From Siphlonurus alternatus (taxonomy: Eukaryota; Arthropoda; Insecta; Ephemeroptera; Siphlonuridae): DNA of 64,000 bases. Within the stretch, counting starts at the first letter, position 1; every line of letters starts with the position of its first letter. The stretch covers positions 4,230,501-4,294,500 of the forward strand of contig OX463778.1 in the NCBI GenBank assembly GCA_949825025.1, written 5' to 3'. The position numbers and the translations under genes were made by a program. Under the pieces are notes generated by a model, which saw nothing but the letters and a program-made list of their open reading frames with translations, was not told where the DNA came from and did not search any database. Shown here in pieces: positions 31,124-45,642 of the stretch.

Positions 31124-34100
31124 GTTCAAATTCCATGATTTCTACATGTTTTTCAGGAAATTCCAGGCTGAGTATTCCAAAATTATTCATTCATTTATTT
31201 ATTATATTTCCCTCGTGAATACATAAAAAAACAAGTCAGAGACAGGAGACACCAAACAGTCCATGCAGAACCTAACACGATAAGTACATAGCATCCCTGT
31301 GAAAAGCAAAGTCTTCTGCTCGTTGTTAGTAAACAAAGTATTGATTGTCTGTCGCATGAAAGGAGAAACATAGGACGCTTGTTGATTTACATGTTAACTT
31401 ATGGAAAATAACCGTTAATTATGAAGTTGAAACAGTTACCTAGCGCCAACAATGTCATTACGTTCTCTGCTCTGGTGGCAAAATTAGGCACTACGTCGTC
31501 CCATGTTTAACAATGAAAAAGGCTTCATGTGACAGACATTATAAACAATGGTTTGTTACATTGCGGGTAGAAGACTGTGAAAGTACCTGCAGGGAGATGA
31601 GGATGGTGGGCTTGGCGATGAGGGTTGCCTCAGAGTAGGCGTGCACTCCGAAATGTTCCTCGAGCTCCTCCACCTGGCAGCAATGTCGCAGGAACTTCTT
31701 GAAGCGCTCGTGACACTCGATGATGAACGGGTTCAGAACCATCAGGTGGCGGGACTCCTCACCAAACTGAAAGTAGAACGACGAGCGTTATGAGGCAACT
31801 GTGAGTGATGTCCTCTTTAATTCCCCATTCATCTAATAAAAAAAGAATCTTGTACTGAAGAGGGTTTGAAAAGTGTCTTGTTGTTTACATGGTATCAGCA
31901 AAGATGTGTATTGTATTTGTGAAGTCAAGGTCAGTCGATGCTGTGTCTCTAATACCTTGATGTCAAACGTCTTTTATGACGTCACCGATAAGGGCTGTGT
32001 ATAGACATTTTTTAAACCTCCTTCAGTACAAGCTACTGACGACACTTTGAAGCACTAGCAATTAATATAAGGTCGTTGCTGACAAACAAGCATTTATGCT
32101 GCACATGATGATAGTTATCTAATATCATACATATCTACAAAGATTGAGCACAAGAGAAAGCACTGTATTAATTCAATAATTTAGCAGGGACATTTTCCCT
32201 ATTATATTCAAAATTTCTTAATTTGTATTAATTTCTTATCCAATCCTTCTTTTAACCATTTCCATTAAATTTTTTCTTTCATACTAATTAATTTATATTA
32301 CAAAACAAGCTTGATCGTCAGCAAAGTACGAAAGTGTTGACAAGAAAAAATCTCTCTCTGATCAAATGACGTACCCCTTTCTTGGAGGCTGCGTACTGCA
32401 GGATCTTGGCGATGCTTGCCAGGTTGCTTCGCTCCTCCGCGGTGAGCGTCTTGTCTGCGGGCAGCGTCACGATGTCGTAGGCGTCTGGGGCGACGATGGC
32501 CGCATTGATGAAGTGGTAGTATACCACGTTGCCAATCACCTGCGGAAAACATCTTTCCTTCAAATTCCATCATTTTCATAATATCCTACAATCAACTGCA
32601 TTATACAATAATACAAATTCATAATATATGTGTATGTTTTTATTTATTATTTTGTGCTGTATAATATAAGATTTTTATGATTATGTAATATAATGTGTAC
32701 ACTGTAAGAGTGTTCAATAAAAACTTTATTATTATAATAATGCAAATTCTTGAGGTTCCAGGAACGTCAAATATCACACTATAACAAAACACTTTAAAAC
32801 TTTTCATTCATAAATGTTAGCACTGAATAATAGCACTTATTGATAAGAAAATCTTTGAGTTTTCTGGCAAACACTTATAAATAAGAAATACACTTAAAGG
32901 AACAGCTTATGTTTTGTTCTATGTATATATTTCACCTTGATTTCTAGTGAAATTATCATCCTGAGCCTCATGGGAGCAAAACGTTTTTATGTTTTTTTAC
33001 TGTAATTGCACATTCATAAATAAAAATGCTAGGAAATGAAAGCAATTTCAAATTTTTAAAAAGAGGTTTACAATGTGCATCTCTTTTAGCAAAACATAAT
33101 ATACAAAATCCTCTTATTACTAGGGTCCAGATTTCCAGTTTTTGAAAGTGTGATTTCCAGCACTTAATTTATTGAATATTTATGTGTTGATTTGGATCTA
33201 TGAACCAAGCAGCATCAGGTGACAGTTTTCAAACATTGATTTTTTTTTCTACAATTGCATACTATTAACGTTAGCACTCACTTTGAGGAGGTCCTTCTCT
33301 GGAAACCCTGGGAACCTCTTTGCCAGTGCGTCGTGCAGCGTTCTGGCAGTGTACAGCAGGCTGTAGGGCAGCTGGTCGCGCGACGTGCAGATGCGCTCGA
33401 GGAACGCCAGCGTCTGCTGCTTGAGCGCCGCGATGCCACTCGCCAGACGTTGACGCACCTCCTCGTGCTGAAGCGCTCCCTCCTGACTCTCCACGCGGGG
33501 CAGCTCACTGGAAACATTAGTGAGAGTCGGGAAGTGTGATAATTTTCACTTACATTTGTTGAGGATTATTGTGACTAGTGGAAAAAAAATATAAAAATAT
33601 AAAACTTAGATCAGAACATGGAGAACAAAATGACTGTTCACTTTCTGAAGTAAAAAGAGTATTTGATTATTCAGTCCAGTTTTTGAGATTTTAATATATT
33701 TAGTTGAAAAAGATGCTGATTTGACTTGACTTGAAAATGCATGGCCGCCAGATTTCCAATGATATTCTCACTAATTGTATCCTGTATATCTCAAAAACTA
33801 GACAGACTTTTGCTTCATTTTTTTTTTTTTTTTGCTGAAAATTAATGTTGTAATGTAAGGAAGGTTTACTATAATTTTCGGAGTGATTCACCATCTCCTA
33901 AGACTGGTGATAATAATCCTTTGAACTGATCACAACGTCATTCATACGATGATTTGTTGATTTTTGGGAATTTTTTAACAATAAAAGCAAGAAATCTGGT
34001 ATTAAAACGCCCGATAAGAAAAGGCTTCATAGGTAACCTGCCTTATGAGCGATACGATGTCATTTTCCTTTATGTAAACAAGCATTTACCTTTGTTCCAT

Positions 34101-37100
34101 ATAGTCTCAGGCTACCCACGTGTGTTTGTTGATACAGGAAAGTGACATCTTATCGCAAGCTGGTCTCATCGGGCGTTTAAAAACCAAATTTCCTGCTTTG
34201 ATCTTCAATAAGAATTAACAAATCATCGTAGAAACGTAAAATAAACAGTTTTATCATCAATTCAATGAGATCCATCTGCTTTATTTTTTATTTAATTATA
34301 TTTTCTAGTAAACTTCCCCATTGTGCAAGATTTTCCAATATTGGAAAAAAAGGCAGTACATGCAGTATAATAATATATTGCTTGCAAATTGTGATCTTTT
34401 AACATCGCACTCTTCTACACCTTTTTTCTTTTTCCTCACCCATTTTTGTCTCCAACACACGAATAACATTAAAAAATTAGAAAAATTGTTGCTGAAATTT
34501 GTAATAAAAAACACAATAAATTTTAAAATGGTGAGAATTATAGTTTTTTTCACTACAGTATGAAAATTCCACGATTTTTGCCAGTTTTTCCAGAAAGTTT
34601 ACTATGATTTTTACCAGTTTTCCACTCTGGTAAATTGAGGGGAGTGACGAGGTAAATTTGGAACACTGGTCCACATCACTAACACAAAGAGTCTTTGTTG
34701 AACAGTGTGTAGCAAAAGAACGTGATGGACCTACCTACCTACCTACTGTTGTCAATATAAGTGCATGTGACAGGCTGAACCAAGAGAGAACAACATACAA
34801 TATTGTTATATCTATGAAAACACTGCAGTTATTTATAACATTCTGTTTATCTCTCTGCAAAGTGTAGCTTTGATTGGGAGAACACTGTCATGTGAATGCA
34901 CTCTTTGAATTTTATTGGCCAATAATTAGGGTAAATCAAGAGGTCAGTGCTGTATAGTCTTAATTAAATTAATTAAGAACTTATTTGTCTTTGTTCTAAT
35001 TCAACTAATTATTTTATAGTGTCTCTTAGGTAGCATGATAAAGAAAGATGAACGATGGTATGTTTATAAAACACTCAACTTTGTAGCATTACAAGAAGAA
35101 GGAATGTAAGGTGATGATGCAGGTGCCAACATGACAGGCAGGGAATTTTGTGTCTGTTCCCAAGGACACAAACGCACGACTAAGTAATTGGGCTACTTTG
35201 ATGATAAGGGATGAAGATGCTGGTGATTATGAAATTATCTGGGAAGGGTAGAAAATAAAGAAGATTAAAATAGAAGAGAAATAATTAGGAAATGTGAGAC
35301 ACTCAATGCCACACGATGTAACATCCTCACTCCGAGAGAGGCTAAAACGTGACTCCCACACAACGACATCAACTACACAAGGATTATGACATTTGTTTAA
35401 TTTTATTTAACATTATTACAATGTTAGCTTACTCTGCTATTGTTGAAACAACTGATGGACAGTTGATGACATCTGAAGATGTTATTTACCTGGGCTTGCC
35501 GGACGAGGTCTCCACGCTGTTCACCCAGCTCTTGTAAATATCCACGGGGTTCGTGTCGATGGCCAGCGACTTGTCACTCAGCACCTGCGGTTAGCTCAAA
35601 TGATGCATACAGACCAGATGGAGTGTATTTGGACTAAAATGAATCTAGTCTGTTGATAAGGAAAAACCTCTACTTAGAACTTAGATGAAGGGTCTAAACA
35701 ACACGAAACAGCTGATTCTGTAGTCCCATTCGATTAACATGTAAACCTTAGCAACCTCATAATAATAATACTGTTTTACTGTTTGTTTTTTTTTTTTTTT
35801 TTTTTTTTGTTAGACATGGTTGCACCAAAAAGAAGTTACAGAAAAAATTTCAAAACAATCGCTCGATCCGATTTTTTAAAATTAATATATTTATTAATTT
35901 ATTAATTTAGGTCTCCATGGGAAAGTCCTCTATACTGAAAACTTGAAATCTTAATTTAAAAAAAAAAAAAAAAAAATGGTTTGTCCGATGGTTTTGAAAT
36001 TTTTTTCTGCAACTTCTTGGTACTAAGGACTGTCTCTAAAGTCAAAATGATTACGGGATTGCTAAGGTTTATATGTTAATCAAATGGGACTACAACAATC
36101 AGCTGTTTTGTGTTATCTTACCCTTAATAGAATGTAAATAATTTTTGGGTGGACCACAACTATTGGTAAGTTGAGTCACCAATTTTTTCATTTTTTTGTC
36201 TCACCTTCTGCACCAAGGGTCCGAGAATGGTGCGCAGGGCGTTCTGTCCTGAGTGTTGACGAGAGAAGTTGACGGCTATCTTCAACACTTGGGGGTACAC
36301 CGTCAACACGTCGATTGGTTTCTGGAACTTGCTCCTGCAACAAAGTTCGGTAACTAAGACATTCGATTTCAATAGAGTATCAACCTCAATATTTTTATTG
36401 CAGATATTGATAGAGGGTGCAAAGTTATGCAACCGTTATTTTTTTCAGATATTTTAGAGCCCGGGAAGTATTTTTAAAAAATTATTCAAAGTCCTTTTTG
36501 TGATGTCACGAGGCGGCAAGTCCGGCCTTCCTATCTTTTTATTAAGGAGAGATGCCTCATGACGTCACAAAAAGAACTTTCAATAATTCTTTTAAAATAC
36601 TTCCAAGGCTTTAAAAAATCTGAAAAAAAATAACGGTTGCATAACTTTGCACCCTCTATCCATTTCTGCAATAATAAAATGAGGTTGATACTCCATTATA
36701 TATTATGTTGTCAAAATATGGTTCTTGAATGATAGAGATACAAGCAACATCTGAATCTTCACAAGCCCAACACAGGTAAATGAGGGGTCACAGTTCAGCA
36801 ATATAATTTTTACATATTTCTTGGCACTTTTCATTTAAAGATTTCAAGGTGTTGCCAAAGATTTTCCCTTGCAAACTATAGAGAGGCCATGCCAATATTG
36901 CCAGTCATGACTGAGGGAACCAAGGAAATCTGTCAAAATAGCAAATTACTTTCAAATGAACCCTTGTGACCACAAGATTTTGACCTGCTGAGACTATTTT
37001 CATCGGTAAGGCCTTGCTGGTTATTCCTTTCCTCTAATAAGATTATTGGATGGAACAGTAGTGCACAACAATCATTAAAAAAGAAATAGTATTTCAGTAA

Positions 37101-40100
37101 TTGTTATTTTTGTTTCTTTCTTTAGCCAAAATTAACTCATGTATGTTTTTCTGAAGACTCATATACTGTCATGTACTGTACATTACTACATGGTGTATTT
37201 TTTATTAGAAAATAATTACAATCAAATTATATTAGTCTGAATTATTTTAGATTTTTTGACAGTGTAGGTATGAATTTTAAAACAGCATTGCATTTCTTCT
37301 AATCAGGATAGTGCACCTATCCTATGACTTCACCAACAGCCAATCACAAAGAGGCTTATAGTTTTCTGAATTTTTTCATATTTTTTGAACAGTGGCGTTG
37401 ATTGTTATTAATACATAAGTGATAAGAATTTTGGCAACGCTCTCAGGGACTGAAGTCACCACCCACTCTCTCAGATTGCATTACTAGTGAGCTACAGTGT
37501 TGTCTTTTTTATGGTGTGACCTTGAAAGACAAATTCTTAGGTTATACTGTACCTTTAAGGCAGTAGCCGGAACTCATTCAAACTGTTCTTAATTCATGTT
37601 CACTATATTTATTCTAACTACTATCATCATATATTTTAATTGTCTTATCATGAAAAAAAATTAAAAAATATATTTTCATTAATGCAGCAGCAATCACGCT
37701 GGTTCTACTATAGTGCAGAAGGAGGGAGAGGAGTAGTGGGGGTCAGTGAACAGAATCTGATTGGTCGTGATAGTCACGTGACCTATACAATCAAACGGCT
37801 CAACATCGCCGTGTTAACTACTACGTACAAGTTAACAAAGTATGTAACTATTTTCTCTCTCGCTAGCGTTAAGCTTGCGCACAGGCAAATTTCACTGTTT
37901 TTATTACGTTTCTCGATTAGTTTAGGTCAAAAATAGATCATTGGAACCCCTGATAGGTCCTTTAAAACAACATAACACACTGACCCACCTGATTTCCTCC
38001 TCCAGAGCGGAGCGCAGCAGCCTCAGCAGCAAGTACTCGTCCCTCTGGTTTGATCCAAAGTTGTACAGAGAAAAGATGACGTTCTGCAGAAAGTGCATGG
38101 AGCGACTGTGAGGCAGACAGAACAGCAGCTTGGCCAGGTAGTGTGGCCGCGTCTGCAGCAGGTAGAACAGACTCTGGTAGCCCTCCAGCAGCTGTCTTCC
38201 CTCCCGAGTCAGCGACTTGAGGCCCTTGCCGAGCGTCCCAGCGTCCTGTGGGCGTCCTGCCAGGTCGGCCAGGCTTGAACCGTGTGCCTGAACGTCCTGA
38301 AATCACATCAAAATTTAGTAACCTTTGCTTTCAATGAAAAAAAAAAAAAAAAAAGTTTATCTATAAATAGCCAGCAAGGCCTTTACGATCTAAAGAGCCA
38401 CAGCAGGAGATAATCTTGTGGTCACAGAAGTTCACTCGGAAGTTATTTACCAAAATTATTTAAAATTATTTGTTTGCATGTTGAAACGTTTCGCATCGTC
38501 AAGATAAATTCATTCTAATTTGATCATTCTAATTTCTCCTTTGACTGAAGAAGCATCTTGACGATGCAAAATGTTTCAACATGTAAATAACTTTCGAGTG
38601 AACTTCTGTGACCACAAGATATTTTCCTGACGGGACTCTTTCAATCAGTAAGGTCTTGACAGTGACGGACTGGAGAGTAGCCATTACGGTGAAAGCCGTT
38701 TGTCACCTTCACAATCGTCCTTTCCCGTTTCCCTTCCCCTTACATCCCGAGAAGAGTCTCGGCAGGCCCAGAGGATAGTTCAAACTCAAGGGAGCTGTAA
38801 CTAACTCCACATCAATCTCACCTGCAGGGAAATTCGGTTCTGCACGAGAAGTCCAATCTTGATGTCCATGTCATCAATGTGTTGAGACAGCTGTTGATTC
38901 AGTCGGATCGCCTTCACCACCTGCGACTTGAGTTGCTGCAACAACGTCAACAACGTCAACATGGCATCACTATCAACGTCAACATGGTATCACTGTCTAT
39001 AGGGGCTTCAAAGAGTGTCACAGGCCTTACGGGTGGCTTAAGTTCGACATCAAGGTATGAGAGAAGCAGCATCGACTGACTTACACAAATTCAATAAAAA
39101 TATTGTTGCTGATACGATGCAAACAACAAGACACGTTTTAAATCCCCTTCTGTATCTACTGTTATTACCTATGCAGAATGACTGATAAATGAATGAATGA
39201 ATGAATGAATGAATGAATGAATGAATGAATGAATGAATGAATGAATGAATGAATGAATGAATGAATGAATGAATGAATAAATAAATAAATAAATCTTCTT
39301 CTCTTCTTTCTTCTTTTCTTATGCCCACGTATTGGTTACTAAACCATTTTACTTCTAGCAAGCCGATAGAGAAAAGACTCTTTTCATGTTGCCAGGCAAC
39401 AAGTCAAGTTCTGTAGTTAATGCAGAGCATCTAAATAGATGTGCTCTGTTTTGAGGTTCATTTTTACATAATTTACAAATGTCACTATCTTGGATTTTAA
39501 ATTTCTTCTGATAGCATCCAAGATAGTCATGGCCTGTGTCTAATCTAAATTTAGCAGTATGCGTGAGTCTAATATAAGTATGCCATGAGTTCTGGCTGAT
39601 TTAAATATGAGATCTCCCCATGCTTTAGTACTTGCTTGTTCTTTCCAGGTTAAGTTAACTTTTTGTTTGACTGCACTTTTAATATGAGCTTTAATTGAGG
39701 GAATGGATATGTTTGATACTGGCTGTTTCATATTGCTGCCCATCTTGGCTAGGTAGTCTGCTTGCTCAATACCATGAGCTGGTATCCACTGTACAACTAT
39801 TTTTATGTTGTTATCTTGATGCTCTTGGATTAGTTTTTTACATTCAATTACTCTTTTGTCTTGAGAATCTGGGGAGGCTATTGCTTGTATTGCAGCAATT
39901 GAGTCTGAGAGTATGACTATTTTATCATATTCATTTTGACCATTGATTTTCATTAAGGCTATTTCTATTGCATGTACTTCTCCATCAAAGTTGCTGCCAT
40001 GTTTGCTTGTTGGGGCAGACTCTTGAAACAACTTACAATACACACCGGCCCCTGCGTTTCCCACTCCGGGGGTTGCAGAACCGTCCGTGTAGATGTGTAA

Positions 40101-42615
40101 CCAGTCTGGAAGAGGATACTTCCGGTGTATTTCTTTATTCGCAAGTTGCCTGAGTTCTTCTTCTAGGAGAGTTTTTTTTACTATTTATGCCTTCTATTGT
40201 TACACAATGCTGGACGTTCACCGTCGTCACACTGATATTATTTTCCGTTATTTGTTCTCTTTTTCTCTGTAAGATAGCTGGACTGAGATATTCCTTTTTC
40301 AAGTTTATTGTTCTTTCTATACAGGTTTTTTGAGTCTTCATTAAAATCTCCTACAGTATTAAAATTGTAAATTTATCTATTTCGAGCGATTCTAAGGCTT
40401 TAGGCTCGTTATTTGGTGCATTGTATACTATATGTAATTTCTTGTTCTTTTTTTATTTTTCCATAAATCTAATTGGGCTATTTCAATTTCATCATTTTCT
40501 TCCATACAATGTATAATTTTAAATTGTACAGTGTAACATTTCTTGGCTCCAATTACTAAACCTGAAGCAATTTAATGATTTCTGGGGAGACAATAAATAT
40601 TATAGTTGTTTAACAGTAGCTCGTTTCTTCTGTTCCCATCCGTTATAGCTCCAGCCTCTGCTAAACCAAATGCGTCAATATCATGTACATTTAGATGATG
40701 TTGTACTTCTGTATATTTTGCATCGGTAACTCCACCGGCATTCCAAAATACAAAACTTGTGTTGCCCTGAGAAGGGCAGTTTCTTCTCTCTTGATGTTTA
40801 TTCCTTGCTTCGGGCATTTTTTCTCAGCCGTTTGGTATTAACCAGGGGGCACGTGAGCAATGCTTCAATCTTGAGAAACGCTATTGCGGACGCGGCTGAT
40901 ATCACCCCCCTAAGTAAGTGAATGAATGAACGAACAAACAAAAAAAAACAAACAAAGTGAAGAGAACAAACCAGAACTCACCTGTATTTGTGTCTCCTTC
41001 TCAAAGTCGCTATCTGAGGGGGAGAGCAGAGACACAAACTGTCGTACGATTGGCAGGGAGGGGGAGGGTTGGTGCACCAGGGACTGGAACACCTGGCGTG
41101 CCTTGTGTCCACGCCACACCGACTGGATCAGCACCACTTTGTCCACCTGCACACCACACACATTTGTACCCCATAGTGTGATGCAAGCAGCTCATACCAC
41201 AAAGTAAAAACTTGTCGTTAGGTAAAACTCAAGTAAATTGAGATTGAAGTCCCGTCAAAAATAATTACCTGGATAGGAAAAACTCAATACTCGAAACTTA
41301 TACTTGATGTATACGGTAAACCTAGTTTCCTGGGTCCCTTAACTTTACGTAATAAGTAATAGCAAGTTTTTACTGTATTTGTTTGTAAAGAATGTGTGAC
41401 TGGCAATACAATATTTCCAACACAATTTTTACTAAATTTTGAAAGTATTTATTTTTATTTTTTTTTTTTAGAAAAAAAAAATAATAATTACTTAATTTTA
41501 TTTTGAATAGGTCACCTTCTATGATGACAACCACTCAACAGTAGGAAACAACAACATGTAAAAAAAGTCAACTGTTGTTGACGTAGTGAGCTTCTCAGTG
41601 CACAAAATCAACAAACAACTCAACTTTGTTAGCAAAGTTTAAGGATGCAAGGCCAAAATAGCGGGAACCAAACCAGTTTTGTATTTGAATTTAAAAATTG
41701 GTTTCATCTACGACAATGAAATTTTTTCTGTGTATCAAAAGTGTTAATGTCCGTACCTTCATTAAGTTTCAAGTCGATAATCTAAAAACTCGCCCTAAGA
41801 AATTAAAAACCAATTTATCAAGAGATGGCGCTGTCAACCCGCAAGGCCTTAGGTGGCCTTGCACCCTTAAAAAAGAATCTTACAATGTTTTAATTGTAAT
41901 ATTTTCTGTGCAATATAATTAACAAGGAACAAACTTGGTGCAATGCATTGAAAATAATTTTTTTGTATGGAACTTAAGATTTAAAAAAAAAATGTGATAT
42001 TTTTGTCAAACGTTCCCAAATATGGTGAAGGAAAAAATTATTAGTTTGTATATTTAATACATTTATTCAGTTCATTTGGCTATACAAATAACAAAGAACA
42101 AGTCAGATACTGTAGTCGTAATAACATCACGACAAAAACACACAAAAGCACAAAACAACAACAAAAAACATTAACTTCTTCTTTTCTTATGCCCACGTAT
42201 TGGTTATTAAACCATTTTATGTACTTCTAGTAAGCCAATAGACTGTTTCTCTTCTCTCTTCATGTTGCCAGGCAACAAGTTAAGAGAAAGTAAATAAAAA
42301 ACATTTACAGTATCCACACTAATAACTACATCAGTTAGCCAAGTAGCAAATTACTCTTTTTGAAAATGGAAATGTCATTCTTCAAGTGTTGGCAACATTT
42401 TAACAATCAATCTTAAGATGAAGCAGGATTCTCATCACAGACTTCACTTGACTCCACCCACCAGGATTATTTTAAAACTATCAAAGTGACTCACGTGTTG
42501 TCTGAAGCGGTCAAGCGACGGTCGCTGCTTGTCGACGGCTTCTCGTCGCAGCTGGGCCACTCGACGCCTCGTCAACATGCCTCGCCACCAGCTCTGCAAA
42601 ATCAATCAATCAAGT

Positions 42616-42650
<35 letters not shown>

Positions 42651-45450
42651 CCTCGTCAACTTTTTTTACATCATGACAGCATGAAAATTGTTATTGCAGA
42701 AATGAATAGAGGATACCAAATTACGCTACTCTGAATTTGTTCAGATTTTTTTGAAACCCAGAACTATTTTTAAATAATTATTGAAAGTGCGGCCACGCCC
42801 CCTGGAGGCATCAATAGGCTTCTCGGTCCTATCCTTTTTATTAAGGATTCAGGGGTGCCAACTTAACTTACACAACTTTCAATAATTATTTAAAAATAGT
42901 TCCGGGGCTCTAAAAAATCGCAAACAAATTCAGAGTAGCATAATTTGGTGCCCTCTATTCATTTCTGCATGTTAAAAAGTGATGTGTAAGTTGTTCAATT
43001 TTTAGAAAATAAGTTGCCTTTACTACAATGTTCAAATAATCAAGCAGTGAAAATGCACATAAATTACGTTTTGCAGTGATTAACCCAAAAGTTAATGCAA
43101 CTTTTACCTTCAAAGAAAACCCTCTGTTTGCAGCAAGTATGCAGGTATCACTTGACACAAATTTTATAATTATTGCATTCAATTTTTATCAAAATTTGAA
43201 CTCCATTTGTACATTTCTTGATTTTCTTGAGATACCATTTTCTTGTAAGGAAAAATTGTATGCAAAATTATATCTTGTAATACAGGCTATAAGCTAGAAA
43301 TTTGACCAAAAGTTTGAGAGCTTGATGTGTATGGAAGCATCACTGTTAAGGTAGAGATAATGTCGATCAGCAGTTCGACATACTCCCCATTAATCAACAA
43401 CTAAAATTTTAGTTTGTCTTTCCATGGGCTATGCTGAAAATTAAAAAATTAATAAAAAAAAAATCGGCTCATTACATTGTTTTGAATTTTTCTCTATAGC
43501 TTTAAAGTAGAGTTCCTATCAGAAAAAAAAGTTGAGTTACTATTTTCTAATAGCTGAAGTGGTCCTGCATATCAAACCGAAATCCAAAAAATTCTATTTC
43601 ACATAGTTTTGCCAGAAAAAAATTCCAAAGTCAGAGTGAACACGTCGCTTAACATGGGGCCTTACCTGAAAAAGACCCTCAAATATCTAAAAAAAATACA
43701 CCGTTATGTGGTATGAAAAAAATGTAGCTTGGAAGTTAAGGCTTAACCTGAGATATTCGGACGAAAAAAGTCGTATCGACAGATGTTCTTGAAATTAATT
43801 TGGTAGACTTACAACAATTGTCCAAATACTACTGATTTTTTTTAGATTTTTTTAACCGTTGGTTTAATTATAATTAATTTATTCAAATGTGTATTTTGTA
43901 TCCTTTCAATGTTAAATTTTTCAATCAACATTGCACAAAAACGGCTCGAGAATTTTTTTAGAATTTTACATGGATTAAAAGCTAATTTTTTGGACTATTT
44001 TTCTGAATTGTTTTCATATATTTCGAACCGTGGCGATGATCGTTTCTGATATGTCCTAAGAAACTTGGCAACGCTCTCAAGGACTGTAGTTACCACCCCC
44101 TCCTAATCTTTTATTCGCATTACTATTGCAACAGTGTTGTCAGATTTGCAGGTGCAGCCACGCCTCTTGACCTTGACAGACAAATTCTCAGGTTATACCT
44201 TAACCAAGCTTTAACCAAAAACCAATTAAAAATTTTTTCGCTCAAATCTATTTTTCCGTAAAAAAATAATGAAAAATCTTATGGGAATTAACATGGTAGA
44301 TTTTCTTGATTTTTTTTTACGGAAAAATGGATTTGAGCGAATTTTTTTTTAATCGGTTTTTGGTTAAAGCTTGGGTCATAGAACATCACTATATTTTTTT
44401 CATCCCACCTAACGGTGTATTTTTTTTAAGATATTTGAGGGGTTTTGTCAGGTAAGGCCCCATGTTAAGCGACGCGTTCACTCTGAATTTGGAATCTTTT
44501 TCTGACAAACCTATTTGAGATAGAATTTTTTGAATTTTGGTTTGATATGGAGGACTACTTGAACTATTTTAAGAAAATAATAACTCAACTTTTTTTCTGA
44601 TAGGAACTCTACTTTAAGACACTACTATCTGCCTCTCAAAAAAATTTCAGAATTTTTGTGAATTTGCTAAGGTTTACATGTTAATCAAAGGAGAGTACGT
44701 CAAACAGCTGATCGGCATTATCTCTACCTTAAAGCTGATTAAATTTTTGTCCATACATATGAGTTGTATTGAGACCTCTGTATGCAACTCATGTCTCTAC
44801 ATCTCTAAACAGGTTTAAAATCGTGATTTTGTAACTTAGAATTATTAGACTCGTGACATTATCTTGACATCTGTATCAACTCCCCAGCATTCTCACCTGG
44901 ATCTTGATGATTCTCGACATGAGCTGCTGCTGCGAAACGGTCACTTCCTCCTCCTCACATTCTCTCTCCCTGACTGGCTCAACGGACTCTGCGTTCACCA
45001 GCAGCACCACTTTCTGAAAACAACCAGATGTAACCTCATTATTACGAGGTAGGTAGCTCATTATTAGGGACCATGTTGTGTGAGTATCAGCAGGCAGTGC
45101 AAGTGAGCAGCCTTTGAGGTACAATAACGGAGATGATGACATTGATACAGTAAAGACAGGAATGTTGGGCACAGAAACTCTGCAACTACAAGTTTCAAAC
45201 AGAAGGAGTCTGGAGCATAATGGAGTATCGACCTAATTTTTTTTATTGCAGAAATAGATAGAGGGTGCAAAGTTATGCTACCCTGATTTTTTCACACTTT
45301 TTACAGACCTGGAACTATTTTTAAAAAAAAATACTGAATGTCCTTTTTGTAACGTTTAAAGGCGCCTTTCTTTAATAAAAGGATAGGACCTAAAAGGGGT
45401 GTGGTTTCAAACCCGACCTCAGCATACTTCCCTGACTCTAATAAATCTGA

Positions 45451-45482
<32 letters not shown>

Positions 45483-45593
45483 AGAAAGAAATAAAAGAAA
45501 GAAAAAAAAAGAAGAAGAAATCAGAGTGGCATAACTTTGCACCCTCCATCCATTTCTGCAATAATAATAAAAAAAAAAAAATGAGGTCGATAC

Positions 45594-45642
<49 letters not shown>

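Larger units (their letters stand above)
39291..40916 (-). mobile_element. LINE-2: internally deleted non-LTR retrotransposon
   Basis: The minus strand starts with a 5' leader, an ORF2 start (MPEARNKHQERRNCPSQ) and the first part of an endonuclease (TSFVFWNAGGVTDAKYTE, DIDAFGLAEAG) at 40572-40817. An interrupted stretch follows, then RNase H (LPDWLHIYTDGSATPGVG, VILSDSIAAIQAI, WIPAHG) at about 39540-40150, and a Cys motif (CKLCKNEP..AHLFRC) near 39430-39490. The catalytic RT core is missing and frames are broken, so the copy is dead. It differs clearly from the 11530-17519 LINE. Confidence 0.85.
43350..44728. mobile_element. Family-3 MITE carrying nested foldback elements
   Basis: Outer TIRs GGTAGAGATAATGTCGATCA and GATCGGCATTATCTCTACC, flanked by TTAA at 43346-43349 and 44729-44732. 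The expected family-3 interior is split at 43506-44613 by another TTAA-flanked element. Confidence 0.88.

Noticed and set aside
39050..39361. Open frame with repeated FIHS residues
   Set aside because: It is the translation of the (AATG)n microsatellite, not a protein.
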